This document shows, piece after piece, positions 5,755 through 9,607 of a DNA stretch of 9,607 nt. The notes below the pieces were generated by a model. That model was not told the origin of the DNA and did no database searches. It saw only the letters and a program-made list of their open reading frames with translations. Numbering within the stretch: the stretch's first letter is position 1; every line of letters begins with the position of its first letter. Origin of the DNA: JBQCHF01 sp051954955 (GTDB lineage: Bacteria; Actinomycetota; Actinomycetes; Motilibacterales; Motilibacteraceae); NCBI GenBank assembly GCA_051954955.1, contig JBQCHF010000085.1, positions 1 through 9,607 of the forward strand, written 5' to 3'. The position numbers and the translations under genes were made by a program.

Positions 5755-5760
5755 AAGGAG
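5755..5760 (+). promoter_or_regulatory. Ribosome binding site of trigger factor
   Basis: AAGGAG ends 10 nt before GTG 5771. It selects this GTG over the open frame that continues upstream to 5666, where the translation no longer resembles trigger factor. Confidence 0.85.
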
Positions 5761-5770
5761 AGCCCCAGCA

Positions 5771-7216
5771 GTGAAGAGCGCCGTCGAGACCCTGAACCCC
5801 ACGCGGGTCCGTCTCTCCGTCGAGGTGCCCTTCGACGAGCTCAAGGACAGCCTGGACGCCGCCTACAAGCGGATCTCGTCCCAGGTGCAGATCCCGGGCT
5901 TCCGCCGCGGCAAGGTGCCCCCGCGCCTGATCGACCAGCGGATCGGTCGCGCTGCGGTGCTCGAGGAGGCCATCAACGACGCCCTCCCGCGCTTCTACGG
6001 CGACGCCGTGCGCGAGCACGAGGTGCAGGTCATCGGCCAGCCCGAGGTCGAGGTCACCGAGCTCGCCGACCACGACAAGCTCGCGTTCACCGCCGAGGTC
6101 GACGTCCGTCCGGACTTCGAGCTGCCCGAGTACCGCGGCCTGGAGGTGACCGTCGACGACGTCGAGGTCACCGACGAGGACGTGGAGGAGCAGCTGCACC
6201 AGCTGCAGCTGCGCTTCGGGGTGCTCAAGGGCGTCGAGCGGCCCGCGGAGGAGGGCGACTTCCTGTCCATCGACCTCGCCGCCACGATCGGCGAGGAGGA
6301 GGTCGACTCGGTCACCGGCCTGTCCTACGAGGTCGGCAGCAAGAACCTGCTCGACGGCTTGGACGAGGCCGTGCGCGGCATGTCGGCCGAGGAGACCAAG
6401 ACCTTCCAGACCGAGCTGGCCGGCGGCGAGCACGCCGGTGAGATCGCCGACGTCACCGTCACCGTCAAGTCGGTCAAGGAGCGCGAGCTCCCCGAGCTCG
6501 ACGACGAGTTCGCCCAGATGGCCAGCGAGTTCGACACCATCGAGGAGCTGCGCGCCGACGCCCGTGTCCGCACCGAGCGGATGAAGCGCGTCGAGCAGGG
6601 CGTGCAGGCCCGGGACAAGGCCCTCGAGACGCTGCTCGAGCTGGTCGAGGTGCCGCTGCCGGAGAGCATCGTCAAGGCTGAGGTCGACGGCCGGCTGCAC
6701 AACCTGGGCCACCAGCTCGAGGCGGCGGGCCTGACCAAGGAGCAGTTCCTCGAGTCCGAGGAGACCGACGAGGCCGCCTTCGACGCCGACATCGAGAAGT
6801 CCTCCCGCGAGGCGATCAAGAGCCAGTTCGTGCTCGACGCGATCGCGGTCAAGGAGGAGATCCAGCCCTCGCAGGAGGAGCTCACCGAGCACCTCGTCCG
6901 CCGGGCCTCCCGGATGGGCATGGCGCCGGACCAGTTCGCCGACCAGCTCATGCAGACCGGCCAGGTGCCCGTGCTGATCGCCGAGGTCGTGCGCGGCAAG
7001 GCGCTGGCGCTCGTGCTCGAGGCGGCCACGGTCAAGGACGCCAGCGGCAACGTGGTCGACCTCGACGCGCTGCGCGACGACCTCCCCGGCGCCCCCTCCG
7101 TGGAGGAGCGCGCCGAGGGTGACCTGGAGGTCGACGACGAGGCCGACAGCCTCGACGACGCCGCAGATGCCGCCGAGGTCGCCGACGCCGAGGGCGACCC
7201 GGTCCAGCAGGGCTGA
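5771..7216 (+). CDS. tig: Trigger factor, ribosome-associated chaperone and peptidyl-prolyl isomerase
   Basis: Trigger factor binds at the ribosomal exit tunnel and shelters nascent chains. The 481-aa product has the three usual domains. The N-terminal ribosome-binding domain (about 1-115) carries the signature GFRRGKVP (43-50), equivalent to FRK of E. coli. The FKBP-type isomerase domain (about 160-245) begins at EGDFLSIDL and includes the LLDGLDEAVRGM segment. The helical SurA-like C-terminal domain (about 246-445) includes FAQMASEFDTIEELRAD and RMGMAPDQFADQLMQTGQVP. The last 35 or so residues are a strongly acidic, probably disordered tail, a common actinobacterial feature. Length is slightly above the 432 aa of E. 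coli. The start is GTG, set by AAGGAG. It precedes clpP1P2-clpX as in many bacteria but is cut off from clpP1 by a strong terminator. No -10-like element lies between tRNA-Pro and this gene. Confidence 0.97.
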   Translation: MKSAVETLNPTRVRLSVEVPFDELKDSLDAAYKRISSQVQIPGFRRGKVPPRLIDQRIGRAAVLEEAINDALPRFYGDAVREHEVQVIGQPEVEVTELADHDKLAFTAEVDVRPDFELPEYRGLEVTVDDVEVTDEDVEEQLHQLQLRFGVLKGVERPAEEGDFLSIDLAATIGEEEVDSVTGLSYEVGSKNLLDGLDEAVRGMSAEETKTFQTELAGGEHAGEIADVTVTVKSVKERELPELDDEFAQMASEFDTIEELRADARVRTERMKRVEQGVQARDKALETLLELVEVPLPESIVKAEVDGRLHNLGHQLEAAGLTKEQFLESEETDEAAFDADIEKSSREAIKSQFVLDAIAVKEEIQPSQEELTEHLVRRASRMGMAPDQFADQLMQTGQVPVLIAEVVRGKALALVLEAATVKDASGNVVDLDALRDDLPGAPSVEERAEGDLEVDDEADSLDDAADAAEVADAEGDPVQQG

Positions 7217-7247
7217 GCACCCGCCCACAGCCCGAGGCAGCACCACC

Positions 7248-7281
7248 CGTGAGACCCCCGCCGACCGGCGGGGGTCTCACG
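7248..7281 (+). terminator. Strong hairpin terminator after trigger factor
   Basis: A perfect 15-bp stem pairs 7248-7262 with 7267-7281 around the tetraloop GACC, beginning 32 nt after the tig stop. It contains a run of five C paired to five G. No T-tract follows, as is usual for actinobacterial hairpins. It may act on both strands but only tig ends here. Confidence 0.9.
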
Positions 7282-7324
7282 CGTTCGAGGGCCCTCCCGC
7301 CCCCGGCATTGCGCGGGTCAGGCA

Positions 7325-7342
7325 CCTACGCCGCCAGCGAAC
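7325..7342 (+). promoter_or_regulatory. ClgR-like operator upstream of clpP1P2
   Basis: ACGCCGCCAGCGAAC (7328-7342) has the CGC-N5-GCG core of ClgR sites, with A before and AAC after. It matches most positions of the published corynebacterial ClgR pattern as I recall it, with a mismatch at the central A and one at the outer 5' W. ClgR is known to activate clpP1P2 in Streptomyces, Corynebacterium and Mycobacterium. The core centre (7334) would lie about 59 bp before a start driven by TAGTGT, a typical activator position. CGC-N5-GCG alone is common in such GC-rich DNA, so the call rests on the flanks and context. Confidence 0.5.
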
Positions 7343-7380
7343 AGGGGGCCCGGCGGGAGTCAGGCGTCGGGGGGCCGCGT

Positions 7381-7386
7381 TAGTGT
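7381..7386 (+). promoter_or_regulatory. Candidate -10 of the clpP1P2 promoter
   Basis: TAGTGT matches TANNNT. A start near 7393 would give a leader of about 113 nt. No good -35 is found (GAGTCA at 7357-7362 is poor), as expected for an activator-dependent promoter. Transcription would begin after the tig terminator and the ClgR-like site. Confidence 0.5.
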
Positions 7387-7413
7387 CGGCAGCGCGGTGG
7401 GGGAGCCCCTGCC

Positions 7414-7474
7414 GATCGGCACCAGCAGATCAGCACCAGCACGATCAGCACAGAACTATCAGCACAGAACTATC
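7414..7474 (+). repeat. Tandem 14-15-bp repeats in the clpP1 leader
   Basis: Consecutive units begin at 7414, 7428, 7443 and 7458. The last two share ATCAGCACAGAACT exactly (7444-7457 and 7458-7471), and a trailing ATC begins a fifth. The first two read GATCGGCACCAGCA and GATCAGCACCAGCAC. The block is rich in A and C, poor in G and T, and stands out from the surrounding GC-rich DNA. It lies wholly between the predicted transcription start and the clpP1 ribosome site. Confidence 0.85.
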
Positions 7475-7491
7475 CGGCGACGACAGCGAGC

Positions 7492-7497
7492 AGGTGA
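7492..7497 (+). promoter_or_regulatory. Ribosome binding site of clpP1
   Basis: AGGTGA matches the 3' half of the full Shine-Dalgarno and lies 8 nt before GTG 7506. It overlaps an upstream in-frame GTG at 7494, which has no good ribosome site of its own, so 7506 is preferred. Confidence 0.75.
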
Positions 7498-7505
7498 CGC
7501 ATCCC

Positions 7506-8159
7506 GTGAGCGACCTCATCACGCCGGGCCTCGCGGTCCCGCAGGGCCGCACGCAGGCCCCCGGCGGCGGCCTCGACGACCAGGTCTACAACCGGCTGCT
7601 CCGCGAGCGGATCATCTTCCTCGGCAGCGTGGTCGAGGACGCGATGGCCAACGCCATCTGCGCGCAGATGCTCCTGCTGGCCGCGGAGGACCCGGACAAG
7701 GACATCTACCTCTACATCAACTCGCCCGGTGGCTCGGTGTCGGCCGGCATGGCCATCTACGACACCATGCAGTACGTCAAGAACGACGTCGCCACCGTGG
7801 CCATGGGCCTGGCGGCCAGCATGGGGCAGTTCCTGCTCTGCGCGGGCGCCGCCGGCAAGCGATACGCCCTCCCGCACGCCCGGGTGATGATGCACCAGCC
7901 GTCCGGTGGTCTGGGTGGCACCGCCTCGGACATCAAGATCCAGGCCGAGCAGATGCTCTACACCAAGAAGAAGCTGGCCGAGCTCATCGCCATGCACACC
8001 GGCCAGAGCGTGGACCAGATCGAGACCGACTCGGACCGCGACCGCTGGTTCACCGCGGACGAGGCGCAGGCCTACGGCTTCGTCGACCACGTGGTGCAGA
8101 CCGCGCACCAGGTCTCCGGCGAGGGCGGCACCGCGGCGCCGTCCGGCCCGGGCGCCTGA
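7506..8159 (+). CDS. clpP1: ATP-dependent Clp protease proteolytic subunit ClpP1
   Basis: A serine peptidase that forms heptameric rings of the Clp degradation chamber. The 217-aa product has the complete triad S105 (GLAASMGQ), H130 (RVMMHQPSGG) and D179 (SDRDRWF). The spacings of 25 and 49 residues equal those of E. coli ClpP and M. tuberculosis ClpP1. The oxyanion region YINSPGGSVSAGMAIYDTM (70-88) and the handle helix around 143-165 are intact. The N-terminal 22 residues are Gly/Pro-rich and likely include a propeptide. The C-terminal Gly/Ala/Pro tail is poorly conserved. In Mycobacterium the active enzyme is a mixed ClpP1-ClpP2 complex, and the neighbouring clpP2 (59 bp downstream) implies the same here. 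The clpP1 frame is open far upstream, but homology begins only at this start. Confidence 0.96.
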   Translation: MSDLITPGLAVPQGRTQAPGGGLDDQVYNRLLRERIIFLGSVVEDAMANAICAQMLLLAAEDPDKDIYLYINSPGGSVSAGMAIYDTMQYVKNDVATVAMGLAASMGQFLLCAGAAGKRYALPHARVMMHQPSGGLGGTASDIKIQAEQMLYTKKKLAELIAMHTGQSVDQIETDSDRDRWFTADEAQAYGFVDHVVQTAHQVSGEGGTAAPSGPGA

Positions 8160-8202
8160 CCTCCGGCACTCCGCCGACAGACCCTCATCTCGTAGCGACA
8201 CC

Positions 8203-8207
8203 GGAGG
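8203..8207 (+). promoter_or_regulatory. Ribosome binding site of clpP2
   Basis: GGAGG lies 11 nt before ATG 8219. It selects this start although the same frame remains open through clpP1. Confidence 0.8.
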
Positions 8208-8218
8208 ACTTCCCAGCG

Positions 8219-8926
8219 ATGAGCGATCTCACCGTCCCGCACGGCGCCCAGCCGGCCGGCCAGCACGGTCTGGCCCTGCCGGTCAACCAGCACGGCTTCG
8301 CCGTGCCCGGCCCCAGCTCCCGCTACGTGCTGCCCAGCTTCATCGAGCGCACCAGCCAGGGCTTCCGCGAGTACAACCCCTACTCGAAGCTGTTCGAGGA
8401 GCGGATCATCTTCCTCGGCGTGCAGGTCGACGACGCCAGCGCCAACGACGTCATGGCCCAGCTGCTCACGCTGGAGTCGATGGACCCCGACCGGGACATC
8501 TTCATCTACATCAACTCGCCCGGCGGCTCCTTCACCGCTCTCACGGCGATCTACGACACGATGCAGTTCGTCAAGCCCGACATCCAGACGGTGTGCATGG
8601 GCCAGGCCGCCAGCGCAGCGGCGGTCCTGCTCGCCGCCGGCACGCCGGGCAAGCGCTATGCGCTGGCCAACTCCCGCATCCTCATCCACCAGCCCTACTC
8701 CGAGGGTGGCGGCCAGGGCTCGGACATCGAGATCCAGGCCCGCGAGATCCTGCGGATGCGCGAGTGGCTCGAGGAGACGCTGGCCAAGCACTCCAACGAC
8801 AAGGCCTCGGTCGAGCAGGTCCGCAAGGACATCGAGCGCGACAAGATCCTCACCGCCCAGGAGGCGGTCGAGTACGGCCTCGTCGACCAGGTGATCACGA
8901 GCCGCAAGGCCTCGCTCCCGGGCTGA
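8219..8926 (+). CDS. clpP2: ATP-dependent Clp protease proteolytic subunit ClpP2
   Basis: The second ClpP paralogue, expected to form its own heptameric ring stacked on ClpP1. The 235-aa product has the triad S132 (GQAASAAAVL), H157 (RILIHQPYSEGG) and D208 (DIERDKIL). The His-Asp spacing of 51 is two longer than in ClpP1, exactly as in M. tuberculosis ClpP2. YINSPGGSFTALTAIYDTM spans 97-115. It is longer than the roughly 214-aa mycobacterial protein because of an extended N-terminus. That extension contains a short duplication, QHGLALP (15-21) and QHGFAVP (24-30), before the conserved SRYVLPSFIERT (34-45). The extension is probably a removed propeptide. The gene is cotranscribed with clpP1, since the 59-bp gap shows a ribosome site but no promoter or terminator. 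It is separated from clpX by 280 bp. Confidence 0.96.
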   Translation: MSDLTVPHGAQPAGQHGLALPVNQHGFAVPGPSSRYVLPSFIERTSQGFREYNPYSKLFEERIIFLGVQVDDASANDVMAQLLTLESMDPDRDIFIYINSPGGSFTALTAIYDTMQFVKPDIQTVCMGQAASAAAVLLAAGTPGKRYALANSRILIHQPYSEGGGQGSDIEIQAREILRMREWLEETLAKHSNDKASVEQVRKDIERDKILTAQEAVEYGLVDQVITSRKASLPG

Positions 8927-8996
8927 CCCGGAGAGCCGCGTGGGGGTGGTGCCCGGCCCGCGCCCGGCCACCCCGCCCGGGCCGGCCACGGGGCCG

Positions 8997-9039
8997 CCCC
9001 GCCCACCCGCCCCCCCGCCCGCCCCCCCCCCCCCCCCCC
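8997..9039. repeat. C-rich tract ending in an 18-C homopolymer; G-quadruplex-prone on the minus strand
   Basis: Six C runs of 4, 3, 3, 7, 3 and 18 bases (8997-9000, 9002-9004, 9006-9008, 9010-9016, 9018-9020, 9022-9039) are separated by single bases. On the minus strand these are G runs with one-base loops, a near-ideal G-quadruplex pattern on the template for clpP2 and clpX transcription. It sits about 70 bp past the clpP2 stop. The C18 length may be unstable in vivo or mis-sequenced. Confidence 0.85.
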
Positions 9040-9040
9040 G

Positions 9041-9060
9041 GGCCGGACCTCGGTCCGGCC
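9041..9060 (+). terminator. Hairpin after clpP2
   Basis: GGCCGGAC (9041-9048) pairs perfectly with GTCCGGCC (9053-9060) around CTCG, immediately after the poly-C tract. No T-tract follows. Together with the upstream G4-prone tract it is the likely end of the clpP1P2 transcript. Confidence 0.65.
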
Positions 9061-9137
9061 GCGCCCTCCGTCCGCCCGTCCGGCACCCGGCCGGGGGACG
9101 CGCGGCGACATGCGGGACGGGCGACCCCTCGCCGGGG

Positions 9138-9143
9138 TACCGT
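9138..9143 (+). promoter_or_regulatory. Candidate -10 of a clpX promoter
   Basis: TACCGT matches TANNNT, with GGGACG at 9114-9119 as a partial -35 (GAC shared with TTGACA) at 18-nt spacing. A start near 9150 would give a leader of about 55 nt to clpX. It supports separate transcription of clpX. Confidence 0.45.
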
Positions 9144-9191
9144 CGTGGACGAACGGCACGGATCCCCGGATGTCCCGGGGCCGTCGGCAGC

Positions 9192-9197
9192 GAGGAG
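9192..9197 (+). promoter_or_regulatory. Ribosome binding site of clpX
   Basis: GAGGAG ends 9 nt before GTG 9207. The nearby GTG at 9197 is out of frame. Confidence 0.8.
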
Positions 9198-9206
9198 TGG
9201 CACCGG

Positions 9207-9607
9207 GTGGCACGCATCGGCGACGGCGGCGACCTGCTCAAGTGCTCGTTCTGCGGGAAGAGCCAGAAGCAGGTCAAGAAGCTCATCGCGGGCCCCGGCG
9301 TCTACATCTGCGACGAGTGCATCGATCTCTGCAACGAGATCATCGAGGAGGAGCTCTCCGAGAGCTCGGACCTCAAGTGGGACGAGCTGCCCAAGCCGCG
9401 GGAGATCTACGAGTTCCTCGACCAGTACGTCATCGGTCAGGACACCGCGAAGAAGGCGCTCTCGGTCGCCGTCTACAACCACTACAAGCGGGTGCAGGCC
9501 GGCGAGGCCGGCAAGCCCGGGCGCGACGACCACGTCGAGCTGGCCAAGAGCAACATCCTGCTGCTCGGCCCCACCGGCTGCGGCAAGACACTGCTGGCCC
9601 AGACGCT
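9207..9607 (+). CDS. clpX: ClpX, ATPase subunit of Clp protease (5' part, cut by the window edge)
   Basis: ClpX is the AAA+ unfoldase that recognises substrates and feeds them into ClpP. The first 133 codons plus two bases are present, about a third of the usual length of roughly 425 aa. The N-terminal zinc-binding domain has C13, C16, C35 and C38 in CX2CX18CX2C spacing, within LLKCSFCGKSQ and YICDECIDLC. KPREIYEFLDQYVIGQ (63-78) starts the AAA+ module. Walker A is GPTGCGKT (121-128). The start is GTG 9207 with GAGGAG upstream. It is in the same direction as clpP1P2 but 280 bp away, with a hairpin and its own -10 candidate between. Nothing suggests damage; truncation is only from the window boundary. 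Confidence 0.97.
   Translation, partial: MARIGDGGDLLKCSFCGKSQKQVKKLIAGPGVYICDECIDLCNEIIEEELSESSDLKWDELPKPREIYEFLDQYVIGQDTAKKALSVAVYNHYKRVQAGEAGKPGRDDHVELAKSNILLLGPTGCGKTLLAQT

Noticed and set aside
5546..7246. 566-aa minus-strand open frame antisense to trigger factor
   Set aside because: Composition (Leu/Val/Asp/Gly/His repeats) is the mirror of trigger factor codons. It also runs through the tRNA-Pro gene and has no homology I recognise.
7414..7474. CRISPR array in the clpP1 leader
   Set aside because: Units of 14-15 bp are head-to-tail without unique spacers and no cas genes are present.
7119..7505. Longer ClpP1 starting upstream of GTG 7506
   Set aside because: The frame is open back into tig, but it crosses the tig terminator and the leader repeats. 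AGGTGA at 8 nt and ClpP homology support 7506.
7397..8218. Possible ClpP2 start far upstream at 7397, fusing leader, clpP1 region and clpP2 in one frame
   Set aside because: The clpP2 frame stays open through clpP1, but the upstream translation is low-complexity, while ATG 8219 has GGAGG and begins the ClpP2-like sequence.

Overview
The window looks like chromosomal core sequence from a very GC-rich actinobacterium. Three things point there: pervasive G/C at third codon positions, frequent GTG starts, and a gene order (rpiB, Nei2-type glycosylase, then tig-clpP1-clpP2-clpX) that I recall from Mycobacterium tuberculosis and other Actinobacteria. A Geodermatophilaceae-like source (Blastococcus, Geodermatophilus, Modestobacter) is my best guess from general style, but no marker here proves it.

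Layout. Positions 1-249 hold no supportable gene, only a long nested inverted repeat (31-87). A DUF429 protein (minus, 250-939) diverges from rpiB (plus, 967-1473) across 27 bp. A Nei-type DNA glycosylase follows rpiB (1528-2340) and converges with an Eis-like GNAT acetyltransferase (minus, 2356-3663). A four-helix membrane PP2C/SpoIIE-type phosphatase lies divergent to it (3795-4907). A roughly 500-bp gene-free stretch then carries a three-copy repeat, two arranged inverted to the first, around less GC-rich palindromic DNA. Divergent tRNA-Gly(TCC, minus) and tRNA-Pro(TGG, plus) follow. The rest is protein quality control: trigger factor (5771-7216), a very strong hairpin terminator, clpP1 (7506-8159), clpP2 (8219-8926) and the first 133 codons of clpX (9207 to the window edge).

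How the genes work together. Trigger factor receives nascent chains at the ribosome. ClpP1 and ClpP2 form the mixed proteolytic chamber, and ClpX is its unfoldase. Between tig and clpP1 lie a ClgR-like operator, a TANNNT -10 and an unusual tandem-repeat leader. Between clpP2 and clpX lie an 18-C homopolymer in a G-quadruplex-prone tract, a hairpin and a separate -10 candidate. I therefore read clpP1P2 as its own regulated operon and clpX as separately transcribed.

I see no phage, transposase, CRISPR or defence genes. The most unusual signals are non-coding: the 31-87 nested palindrome, the 4971-5340 MITE-like repeat region, the clpP1 leader repeats, the poly-C/G4 tract, and the lack of any -10-like sequence between tRNA-Pro and tig.
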